Assembly (NCBI GenBank): GCA_963853835.1
Contig: OY970820.1
Location: 47,528,907-47,592,906, forward strand
DNA from: Calendula officinalis
Lineage: Eukaryota > Streptophyta > Magnoliopsida > Asterales > Asteraceae
Direction of reading: 5' to 3'
Length of the DNA: 64,000 nt
In this document: positions 36,410 through 46,960 of the stretch, one piece after another
Layout: every line of letters begins with the position of its first letter
How positions within the stretch are numbered: the first letter of the stretch is position 1
Position numbers and translations under genes: made by a program
The notes under the pieces: generated by a model
Database searches by the model: none
Seen by the model: the letters and a program-made list of their open reading frames with translations, nothing else
Told to the model about the DNA's origin: nothing

Positions 36410-37508
36410 TGAAGCAATTATGTGCACAGTTAGTCAACCTATGATGATACATCCATGCCTACGAAACACTTAAGGGTCACACCGGTGAGTGCATGTAATA
36501 CGAGTAGGATATGCAATGATACTACGAAGAGGAATGATTCATACTAGTCATTATGAATCAGTTAAGTTTAACTTAACACTAGATTAGTTTAACTAACTAA
36601 TTAATACAAGTATTTGTACATTTACTAGTTGAGCAAATATACAATGTGTTAACTAAAGCTATTAAATCATATAGTAAATGGATAATATTGTTGTATAAAT
36701 TATATAAAGGTTATTATATAATTAATTATTAAAAGTATAAATACAAGTATATATTTCGTGTATATGAGTACCGAAATATATTAGTGTATTAATACTAGAC
36801 ATTTGATAATTAAGTGTGACAACAATAACTAGTAAAATTATAAGGGTTTAAAGTGTAAGAGATAAGTTTAATTAAGAGATTAATCATAATTAAACTAGAA
36901 GGGCCCTAAGTGAAAGTCCTTCTATTATATATAGAAGGCTTAAGGTTCCCTTGTTTTGTTACACACCACCACACGAAAACCCTAGCCCCCTCCTCTCTCT
37001 TGATCGGCCTAACCAAGGGAAGAACACAAGCCTTTGTGTTCTTTGTTCTTCATGTTCTTCTTTCGTTCTTCGTGTTCTTCGAGTTTCGAAGATCAAGGAT
37101 CGTTGCAAGTGATCATCTAGAGGATCGCTCGTCGTGTTCATCATCAGTGGACTATCTTAAGCTAAACCTAAGGTATGATTCATGGAACACTCTTTCTTCC
37201 TCTCCTCTTGTTCGAATTCGACCAAGAACCCTAGGGTTCTTGGTTAATGGTCGACGAACACACACAAGTTGTGTGTGTGTTCGAGTTCTTCGTACAAGGT
37301 TTCTTTCTTGTTAATCTAATCTAGATTTCCAACATCCCAATCCTTTAGGGTTTAAGGATTAGGTTTAAACCCACTTCCGCTTTTAGGGATTAAATCAGCT
37401 AGTTGGTTTTAACCGGTCAAGAACACCATCATGTTCTTGGTCAGTATGGTTCGAACCAAGCACTAGGTGGTCGACCCAATGGGTTGATCAGTGTTATGAA
37501 ACCCTTCA
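36410..37508 (+). repeat. Family B LTR, copy 3 (5' LTR)
   Basis: It runs from tgaagcaattatgtgcacag to ACCCTTCA (1099 bp) and is followed by a primer-binding site. The word aattatgtgcac at the left edge could belong either to the LTR or to the gag fragment it joins. The hairpin at 36866-36895 has one mismatched pair. Confidence 0.85.
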
Positions 37509-37509
37509 G

Positions 37510-37520
37510 TGGTATCAGAG
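37510..37520 (+). other. Primer-binding site of family B copy 3
   Basis: tggtatcagag is complementary to the 3' end of initiator methionine tRNA and starts two bases after the LTR, as in most plant LTR retrotransposons. Confidence 0.85.
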
Positions 37521-38065
37521 TGTTGGTTTAGAAATCTAAACTAGATTAACAAAGCTTGTTTGTTTATTTTAATTAAAGTCTTTCTTTTTGTTCCAATTTC
37601 TTTTTTTTCTTCTTCTTAATTTTCGAAAAGGGTAAGAACCCTAGGACCAAGAATATTAAACTAGTCTAGTTTAATTGGTCAAAATGTTTCTAATACCCTA
37701 GAATTTTCGAAATCAAGGAGGAACCCTAGGATCAAGTATGTTAAACAAGACTTGTTTAATTGGTCAAAAGGCTTCTTTCCCTAACCCTAGTTTTTTCGGA
37801 AAATATGAAGAACCCTAGGATCAAGAATATCAAAGTTCTTGATCAAGAGGATTCTTTCCTTATTATCTGATCTTCAAAATCTAGGACCAAGTATGTTAAA
37901 CCAAGATTTGGTTTAATTGGTCAAAAAGGAATCTTTCCTTTTCTCAAGATTTTCGAGATCTAGGCGGCTGCTTGGACACCAAGTTTGTTAAACTAGCTTA
38001 GTTTAATTGGTGGAAAAGTTTTCTAAGCTTGAGGAGATTTTCGAAATACTCTAGAAGTAACCTAA
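37521..38065 (+). repeat. Family B leader with hairpin-forming imperfect repeats (copy 3, truncated)
   Basis: Five repeats of about 75-110 bases start with aaccctagga(c/t)caag. Four of them contain a palindrome of the type ttaaac...gtttaa (37656-37674, 37741-37759, 37896-37916, 37988-38006) enclosed in a second pairing (gaccaa/ttggtc or caccaa/ttggtg); the third has gatcaagaa/ttcttgatc instead. The element then breaks off and runs into the Gypsy LTR near 38065-38090. Confidence 0.75.
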
Positions 38066-38069
38066 CCCT

Positions 38070-39139
38070 AGTTAACTTACATGTTTGACTTTTTGACCTA
38101 GATTGACTAGATTTGACGTTCGTTGACCAAAACCCATGTTAAACCGGAACCCATGACCGAACCTAAACCCTAGTCGAAATCTAGTGAACCAATGTTGACT
38201 TTTATTGACTATTTTGTCCAATGTTGACCTTTAGAATAGACTAATTTTGACCCTTAAGTCGAACCGGGTCAAGGCCGGATCTTGACCCAAACCCGAATAC
38301 CTAATCGGGCCAAGGCCCGTACTTGGCCCATTCGATCTATCTTAGTCCATCCGGCCCAAACTTTAGTTGGCCCATTATTATCCAAGCCAATTTGGACCAA
38401 AGCCCAAACCTTTAGCCCACTTATACCCAAACCGAACCCAATTGGGCCCAAGCCCAATCCATGGCCCAATCCAATCGGACCTAAGCCCAATGTGAGGCCC
38501 AAGTGGCCCAACCTAGTGGCCCATTAAGCCCATCTAGGCCCATTAACCCATTTAGGCCCATTAGGCCCAATCTAGGCCCATTAAGCCTAACCCAAGCTCA
38601 TTTCATTTCATTTCATTTCGAAGCCCATTTCATTTCATTTCATTTCATTTTATTTCATTTCGGCCCATTAAGGCCCAATGATCCAAGTTCATTAGATGTC
38701 ACAAAACATAAAACATAACATTAATTGTATATCATATATCTTATATCGTATCTAGAATCGCCTGTGTTAGCTTAGTCTAATTAGTAAGTTATATCATTTA
38801 GGAAGCTAGGAGCCTTTGAAGGATTCATCTGTCCTAATTGTCGCTAAGCTTTGCCCAGGTGAGTCCACATACCCCTTTTTACTCTTTTACTGTTTTATAA
38901 ACTTTGGGGTGGAAAACATAAACAAATGCTACTGTTTTATTATGACTGTACAACATCTATACATTTTCATTATTGCGTTGGCATGACAAACAATTATTAT
39001 ACCGGACTAAGGTGCCAGCAATCATTAACTAGTGGATCTAGACCATGGATATGCAGATAGTACTATTGGCTGACACTCATCCTCCCAACATTATTTGATA
39101 ACTACTTGGTTTATCCAAGACATTTTTCGGGAGTGTATA
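38070..39139 (+). repeat. Gypsy 5' LTR, first retained part (5' end lost)
   Basis: This stretch is co-linear with about 3110-4155 of the solo LTR, including the GGCCCA array and the (CATTT)n run at about 38598-38662. The first part of the LTR is missing. It is interrupted at gtata (39135-39139) by the Copia-A LTR. Confidence 0.82.
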
Positions 39140-39830
39140 TGTTGGATTTGTGTGCACAGATAAGTACACGTGTCATCGTGTCCAATGTTATAAGGCACTA
39201 AAGGGTCACACCACTACACACCCAATAATGGACAACTGAATAAAGTAAGTTGTGTGGAATAATAAACTAGTTAAATTAATTATATAGAAGCGAATAAATA
39301 ATAATAGTTAATTATCATTTAAAAGGATGGTTAAATATTAAGTTTAATATTTAACGAACAGTTAATTAATAGTCTATTATTAACTAGTAATAGTCTAAGA
39401 GTTTAAATTGTTAATAGGAAGTTTAATTATGAGATTAATCATAATTAAACTCCAAGGACTAAACCGTAACATCTAGCCTTATAAATAAAGGGCTTATGTG
39501 AGGGTTTAAGGGTTACACATTACAACACCAAAAACCCTATTCTCTCCTCCTCTCTCTCTCGTTCGTACGAACCGAAAACCCCAAGGGGTTTGGCCTTTGA
39601 GCATTCGACGACACACACCCACACACACACACACACGAGTTCGTGTGTTTCTTTGTTGGTACAACGCGGTCTTGCAGCGTGTCCAGGTGGTGCAGTAGAG
39701 GTGGATCATTCTTTAGCAATCAAAAGGTAATTTTCTTCATCTTATTCTTCTTGTGATCCCATTGTTTAGTAGAGATCCAGTAATGTGGGATTCAAGTTCC
39801 GCCATGTGAGTCCTACAAGGTTTTCCTACG
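39140..39830 (+). repeat. Copia-A LTR, left copy
   Basis: It runs from TGTTGGATTTGTGTGCAC to TTTTCCTACG (691 bp; the final base is changed from a). The flanking gtata is duplicated at 39135-39139 and 39831-39835. It contains a perfect 12-bp hairpin (gtttaattatga/tcataattaaac, 39421-39450), a TATA box (39479-39489) and a short ac repeat. No primer-binding site follows; the Gypsy LTR resumes instead, so it behaves as a solo LTR. Confidence 0.87.
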
Positions 39831-40447
39831 GTATATCCATAAAAGAACGATAACATACTGAAGTTGAAGTGTTGATTGTGGACTTAGGGGTTGGTATATT
39901 AACTCAATAGACTAGCTACCTGTTGGGGATACCAGTCATGCGATGTCAAACATAACAACTTGTTCAACACACTTTCATAAACAAAACTAGTAATTGTAGA
40001 TCTTCTACAATTACACTTCACTTTTCATATTAACTTCTCATATCATATGAGTGTTGAAACTTATACATTTTCAGTCATAAAACATTTTCATAACAAACAT
40101 TTTGGGTAGCAAACACTTTACGTTTCATACAAAATTTAACCCTGTGGATTCACTCAACATTATTGTTGACCCTTTTATATTTATGTTTTTTTCCAGGTTA
40201 TTAGGTGCAGTGGAACTGGAGCATATGAGCAGTGGGATTGTCGTGAGCTATGAATAAAACATTAAGTTTACGAACAATCATTTCATTTCAAAACAATTTT
40301 TATTTTAGGAAACTTACTATTTTTGGGAACTTTCTATTTTTAGAAAGTGAAAATACTTTTATTTTCGTTATTGCGTGGTTGTTTGTTTACTTAATTTTTG
40401 CTATGTTATCATGAACGTTATACCTTAGTTCTTCCGCAAAACATTTG
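39831..40447 (+). repeat. Gypsy LTR segment after the left Copia-A LTR
   Basis: It is co-linear with about 4159-4710 of the solo LTR and with 53805-54420, from gtatatccataaaag to cttccgcaaaacatt. It stops short of the LTR end and joins the Copia-A leader at about 40447. Confidence 0.82.
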
Positions 40448-41110
40448 AAATTAGTTGTTATGGGTAATTTAATAATTATCAGTTTGGTAATTTAATAATT
40501 ATCAGTTTATTTATTCATTTAGTATGACATTGTGTTTATTTGTATTTTTTAAATTTTTTGAATTTTTTATATATTTTTCGAAATTAATAAAAATTTTATT
40601 TTTAAATATACAAAACACAAAACCAAGTCTTTGGGGTTATGACATAGCAATTTTTCGAAATTGCATGTATTTATTTTATTTATTTAATTTATTTTATTTG
40701 AAATAAAAAGATGGTGATTATAAACAGTTTTTTAGAAAACCATGTTTTAAAATTATATTGGTGATTATAAACAGTTTGTTTTGAAAACCAAGTTTTAAAA
40801 TAATAATGGCGATTATAAACAGTTTGTTTGGAAAACCAAGTTTTAAATTAATAATGGCAAAGTAAATAGTTTGTTTATAAACCATGTTTTAAAAGTACAA
40901 AATTAAAAGTGGAATTTATAAACAGTTAGTTTATAAAACCAAGTAATTTTAAAAGGTTAAAAACTGGCTAACGTTTTTCGAACAAAAGAAAATCGTTTTT
41001 AGAAAATCTTAGATCAGAGTGAAATATGGATCCTAGTCTAACTATTATTCTTAAAAGGTAATAATGTTAGAATTTTATTTATTTATCTAATAATACTAAC
41101 CGTTTGTTGT
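40448..41110 (+). repeat. Copia-A leader with short tandem repeats
   Basis: Between about 40711 and 40960 a unit of about 45-60 bases (gattataaacagtttgttt...aaccaagttttaaaa) occurs five times with small changes. A shorter duplicated word (gtaatttaataattatcag) lies at 40467-40506. It is non-coding. Confidence 0.65.
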
Positions 41111-41119
41111 TTTTCTTAT

Positions 41120-42768
41120 AGATCTCTGTACCGTCAGAAATTCCGTTTTACTCACCAAACGAATCGCGAAGGTTCATCACTGGAAAATGGAAGCTTACTG
41201 GTCTAAACTACAAAGTTTGGAAAGTGCATTTTAGGAGTTACCTAAAAGCACAGAATCTACTGTACGTGATAGACGAGGTGCCCAAGGGACAACCAGGGTA
41301 AGATGCCCAGGATGATTAGCTTGACGCTTATTATCAGTATCTGGCTGATGAATCACAAGTTATGTCGATTCTTATTCTTACTTCATTATCAGAGCTTACT
41401 GATAATCTACGTAAGAAACCATGCTATGAGTTTTTCCAGTATCTTGAGGAGACGTTTAAAGAAAGTACTGAAGAAAGTAAGTACTTCGTTTTGCAAGAAA
41501 TCTTTTCGTCAAAGATGAAAGATGATCAACCATTGAGTGACCATCTTATTAACGTAAGAAGGTTACTAGATTGTCTCACCCTAGTTATTGGCGCATCAAA
41601 CCAGCATGAACAAGTCTTGTTCTTGTTTGGATCTCTCGCTCAGTACTATCAGGACAAGGTAGTACGTTTAGTCGGGAATTTTGATCTGAGTGTCGCAGGT
41701 CTACACGAGAAGCTCTTGTGTATACGCGATGTTCAAAGGCTAGAGGAAGAATCTCTCCCCGAGGTTCCAAAGGATGAGTTCGACGTATGGTTGAGAGACT
41801 TTGCTGATTTGTGTTGCCCAGCTTGTGGCAGCAGGGATATTTGCGAGCACACGTCCGATGTGGGACTGTTAGACGCTGACTTTCTCAGCGATTCAGGTAT
41901 CTTCATGATTGATTGTCTCGTTACTTCTAGTGAATCCTGGGTATTGGATACCGGATGTGGTCATCACATTTGCAATCATTTGCAGGGATTTAAGAAGAAT
42001 AGGAGGCTGGGACGAGGAGATGTTGAACTACGAGTAGGCGAAGGTTCCAAGGTTGGAGCTGAAGCCGTAGGAACATATCTTCTCAAGTTGCCTTCGGGAA
42101 GAGTTTTGGAACTTAAAGATTGTTATTATGTTCCTAGACTTATTAAAAATATTATTTCTTTTGATTTACTTATAGCTAGTGGTTTTTATTATGAGTTTTT
42201 TGGTAAAACAATTTCCTGTTTAAAAGATGACATTTTATATTTTAAAGCAAATTCTCATAATGGTCTATACACGTTAAATCTAAATAACATAGAACGAGTC
42301 GTTTATCATATAAGTAAAAGATCCAAGAGTAACTTGAATCAAACTTATATTTGGCATTGTCATTTAGGTCATATAAACGTGACTCGCATAAAGAAGCTCC
42401 ACGATGATGGAATTCTAGAACCATTTGATTTGGAATCATATGCAATATGCGAAGCTTGTTTATCTGGCAAGATGATAAAAGACCCTTTCACTCATTACAA
42501 TGAAAGGGCAGGCGAGTTGTTAGGGATTATACACACAAATGTGTGTGGACCCTTTACTCCAGAAGCCAGAGGAGGATACCGCTACTTCATTACCTTTACT
42601 GACGACTTCAGTAGTGGTTATGTCTTTCTTATGAGACTAAAGTCTGAGAGCTTTGACAAGTTCAAAGAATACCAGAATGAAGTAGAGAACCAACTAGGCA
42701 AGAAAATAAAGTCACTTTGGTGTGACCGAGGAGGCGAATATTTGAGCCAAGAGTTCGACGATCATTTG
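41120..42768 (+). pseudogene. Copia-A gag, protease and first part of integrase
   Basis: The gag part starts about 41120 (TGLNYKVWKVHFRSYLKAQNLLYV) and has in-frame stops at about 41299 and 41314. From 41362 the frame is open to 42768. The protease motif is WVLDTGCGHHIC. A GAG-pre-integrase zinc region (WHCHLGH...CEACLSGK) follows. The integrase core has LLGIIHTNVCGP, where the usual first catalytic Asp is Asn (codon AAT, 42538-42540), and LWCDRGGEY with the second Asp intact. An unusual Cys/His cluster (CPACGSRDICEH) stands where a gag knuckle is normally found. The gene is cut after FDDHL by the family B LTR. Confidence 0.85.
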
Positions 42769-43866
42769 TGAAGGATTTATGTGCACAGTTAGTCAACCTA
42801 TGATGATACATCTATGCCTACGAAACACTTAAGGGTCACACCGGTGAGTGCATGTAATACGAGCAAGTTATGCAATGATACTACGAAGAGGAATGATTCA
42901 TAATAGTCATTATGAATCAGTTAAGTATTAAGTTAAGTTTAACTTACTACTAGATTAGTTTAACTAACTAATTAATACAGGTTTTGTACATTTACTAGTT
43001 GAGTAAATATACGATGTGTTAATTAAAAGTTATCCATGATATGATTTAAAGCCATTAAATCATATAGTAATTGGATAATATTGTTGTGTAAATTATATAA
43101 AGGTTATTATATAATTAACTATTAAAAGTATAAATACAAGTATATATAATTCGTGTATATGGGTACCGAATTATTAGTGTGTTAATACTAGACATTTAAT
43201 AGTTAAGTGCAACAATAATAAACTAGTTAAAACTATAAGGGATGGAAGTGTAAAAAGGAAGTTTAATTAAGAAGTTAATCTTAATTAAACTAGAAGGGTT
43301 TTAAGTGTAAGATCTTCTATTCTAAATAGGAGGCTTATGACTAAACCCTAGATGTTGGTTCCTTGCCTCATTATCACGAAATCCCTCCCCTTGTTCCTCT
43401 CGATCGGCCGAATCTCATACACAAAAACACAAGCTTGTGTTCTTCGTGTTCTTCGTTCGTTCTTCGTGTTCTTCGAGTTTCGAAGAACAAGATCGTTGCA
43501 AGTGATCAACTAGAAGATCGCTCGTCGTGTTCATCATCAGTGGATCTATCTTAAGCATTAACCTAAGGTATGTTTCATGGAACACACTTTCTGCTTCTCC
43601 TTTTTTACGATCGAACGAGAACACCAAGAACCCTAGGGTTCTCGGTGAGTGTTCGAAGAACACACACAAGTATGTGTGTGTGTTCGAGTTTTTCGTACAA
43701 GGTTTCTTTCTTGTTAATCTAATCTAGATTTCCAACAACCCAATCCTTTAGGGTTTAAGGATTAGGTTTAATCCCACTTCCGCTTTTAGGGATTAAATCA
43801 GCTAGTTGGTTTTAACCGGTCAAGAACAAGTTCATGTTCTTGGTCAGTATGGTCGAACCAAGCCTA
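42769..43866 (+). repeat. Family B LTR, copy 4 (5' LTR, end deleted)
   Basis: It starts TGAAGGATTTATGTGCAC. The hairpin at 43261-43290 is perfect (12 bp). The end jumps from cgaaccaagc to actagattaac, which in copy 3 are about 85 bases apart, so the LTR tip and primer-binding site are deleted between two actag words. Confidence 0.85.
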
Positions 43867-46445
43867 CTAGATTAACAAAGTTTGTTTGTTTAATTTTAAT
43901 TTTAAAGTTTTTTTGTTCCATCTTTTTTTTCTCTTCTCCTTAATTTTCGAAAAGGGTAAAGAACCCTAGGACCAAGCATGTTAAACTAGTTAAGTTTAAT
44001 TGGTCAAAAGGATTCTAGAAAACCCTAGAAATTTCGAAAATTGTAAAGAACCCTAGGATCAAGAATATAAACTAGTTTAGTTTAATTGATCAAAAGGCTT
44101 CTTTTCTAAACCCTAGAATTCTAGTGTACAAGGAAGAACCCTAGGATCAAGTATGTTAAACAAGATTTGTTTAATTGATCAAAAGGATTCTTTCCTTTTT
44201 CCCCAAGGTGTTCGAGATCTAGGAAGATCTTTAGGTCCAAGTATGTTAAACAAGATTTGTTTAATTGGTCAAAAGGATTCTTTCCTAATCCTTTATATTT
44301 TCAAAATCTAGAAGGAAACTTAGACACCAAGTATATTAAACTAGCTTAGTTTAATTGGTGGAAAAGATTTTTAGTATTAAGAATTCGAAACCCTAAAGAA
44401 CCCTAGAACATTAAACTAGTTTAAGTTTAATAGATTAAAAGAATTAATTAGGATAATAATCTAAAACCTAGATAATTAAACAACTTTATGTTTAATAGGT
44501 TTAATTATTATTTTAATAGATTTATTAAGACTAGTTCTTTAAACCTAGAAATTTAGACAAAGTTTTATTGTCTATAAGGTTTAAATTAAAAAGTTTAAAT
44601 AAATTTATTAAGGTTATAATCTATCTTAGAATTTAAACAAAGTTTATTGTTTAAATAGGATTGATTAAAATTAATCTTTTAATAAAATAATGTCTTTGAT
44701 CAAGAAAGTCAAAACCCTAGTTTTGATTGATCAAGAACAAGATTAGGGTTTAACTAATTAATAAGAAGTGTTAATTTTTAAGTTCTAAAATTAACAAGAT
44801 GTATTTATTTGTTTATAGATATTATTTCGGAATTTTTAAAATATTTAAAGGAAAATGAATTTTAAAAGATAAAATAAGATTATACGTATTTTAATTAGAT
44901 TAAGTTAAAATACATACGTATAAATTAGGTGTAATATTCTTATTAGAATGTTACAAGTTTATTAGAAATAATATATATATACGAATATATATTAAATACA
45001 AGATAAAATGGAACAATTAAAAGGGGTAATGCAATTTTGATCTTAAAGGATAATATTATAGCTAGTTATTGTATAAGTTATAATATAATTAAAACTAGAA
45101 AGTACAAAGTTATGATTTCATTATAACTAGAAATTGTACAAGTTGAAATTATATGATTAACTAGAAATATACAAAGTTATATATTATTATAAGGTGTATA
45201 AAGTTATAAGTTATTATAGCTAGATAATTATACAAGTATAATATAAGTATTTTACAAGTCATGTAATATACTAGATTAATGATCAGTTAATAAATAACAA
45301 GAAAACTTTATAACCTATATTTAACTAGTTCAAGTTAAATGTAAGAAATGTTTAAACAAACTAATAATTATTATATATAGTCTTTATATAATAGGTTTAT
45401 TAGTTTCACCAAGTGTAAACCGGTGATTGTGTTAGCTTAAGTTCCATCATGTTTGTTGGAGCTAGTGGGAACTACACAAGAAAATCACAAAGTTTATAAG
45501 TCTGTCGTAAAGACATAAGTTTTGGTCGAATCTAATAAGTCAAAAAAAATTTCTAATTTCGTTATTAGACGTATGAAAACACTAGATCTGTTAAAACTAG
45601 ATTTATGTTTCAAGTTTATGATTCATAAAAGAATTAAAAGTTTAACATAAGTTTTAAAAGTTTTTCAAGTAAAGATAAAACAAGTAAGTTTTATTATAGA
45701 TAAAGGTTTCTCACAAAACCTAGTAAAATGTTTTGTACACCTCGTTTTAGGTATACATATAAAATCGCGCAAATTCTTGAAACTATAAGTTTTAAAGAAT
45801 AGTTCTTAAGCTTTAAAAAGGTGTCTTGTAGAATCCCTAAATTCACAAGTCACACATTTTAAACATGGATTAAGATTGGAATAAAGGTTTAAGTTTAGTT
45901 TCAAAAACTTAAACAAACCCAAGAAAATCTTAGATCTAAGTACTATCCACCTAATGGAACACCTCACTTGTTCAACGATGTTCATATTGTAAGGATAAAG
46001 AACCTTAGATATGGATTCAAATCATTGCGAGTGTCAGGGTGCGTAAGGTTCTGTGATAATCGGGAGTCCCGGCGCAGAGCATCGCACTGTCTTAGATGGT
46101 CTGATCTACTTTGGTGATAATCGGGAGTCCCGACCCAAAAAGTACTTGAGTAGAATAAACATACTAGACTTTATTACTAACTTAGAAATGTACAATTAGA
46201 TTGTACAAAGTTGTAATAAGTTATAAGTCTAAAGATTCTACGACCCCTAGGAATCGTGTCAAGTCTTGATACGATCGGTAAGGATGTTACCTACCAGAAA
46301 CAACATGTCTCGTCAGGAAGTGCGCAAAACTTGCGGCGAGAATGTGATATATGCATCCTAGGCCTAATATATTAATTATGGGTTTATAATATATTTTAGA
46401 GAATGTTTATTGATGATTACTAATTAAAATGGGTTTGATTTGTAG
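43867..46445 (+). repeat. Family B leader, copy 4, with hairpin repeat array
   Basis: From 43950 to 44660 there are about nine imperfect repeats, most with ttaaac...gtttaa palindromes. Examples: 44057-44091 with gatcaa/ttgatc outside; 44325-44360 with caccaa/ttggtg outside; 44631-44656, atttaaacaa/ttgtttaaat. From 44700 to 45400 AT-rich imperfect repeats continue. Near the gag start the word gtgataatcgggagtcccg occurs twice (46053-46071, 46114-46132). The leader ends TTTGTAG just before the gag ATG. Confidence 0.72.
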
Positions 46446-46960
46446 ATGGCAGCAACAAACATAACGACACGTACCAACAATCTCACACTACGCTTGTTTC
46501 TAGAAAAGGACGAATTGACTGGGTCAATGTTTCTCTATTGGAAGCGTGATCTTTGGATTATGCTTACGCATGAGAGAAAAAGAAATGTCCTAGAAAGAGC
46601 AATACTAAGTACTCCTGCCGCAAATGCTAGAAATGAACCAGGATAAGCATATTACGCTTATAGGGTGTTCAAATCTCGCAAGGTGGTTAAAGGATCATCG
46701 GTGAGTGCTCATGTCATGGAAATGAAAGAGCACATGGATCATCTTGAATGAATAGGATACCCAGTACCGTTGCAGTTAGCAACAGTAATGATACTCAACT
46801 CGTTGTTAGATGACTATAATTCTTATGTAGTCAACTACAACGTGCATAAGATGGAGCAATCCATTGTTGAGCTACATTCCGTGCTCAAGACTACTGAGTT
46901 GATTTGGGGACCAAGTTTAAGAATGATCTCGTAGTAACCGATGATGGTAGTGATCAGAGA
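46446..46960 (+). pseudogene. Gag of family B copy 4, several stops and frameshifts
   Basis: It starts ATGGCAGCAACAAAC as in copy 1 (MAATNITTRTNN). A stop follows NEPG at 46644-46646, another lies in HLE*IG near 46750, and the zinc-knuckle region near 47030-47100 is frameshifted and has lost residues. Ordinary gag strings (SVSAHVMEMKEHMDHLE, MILNSLLDDYNSYVVNY) are still recognisable. Confidence 0.78.
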
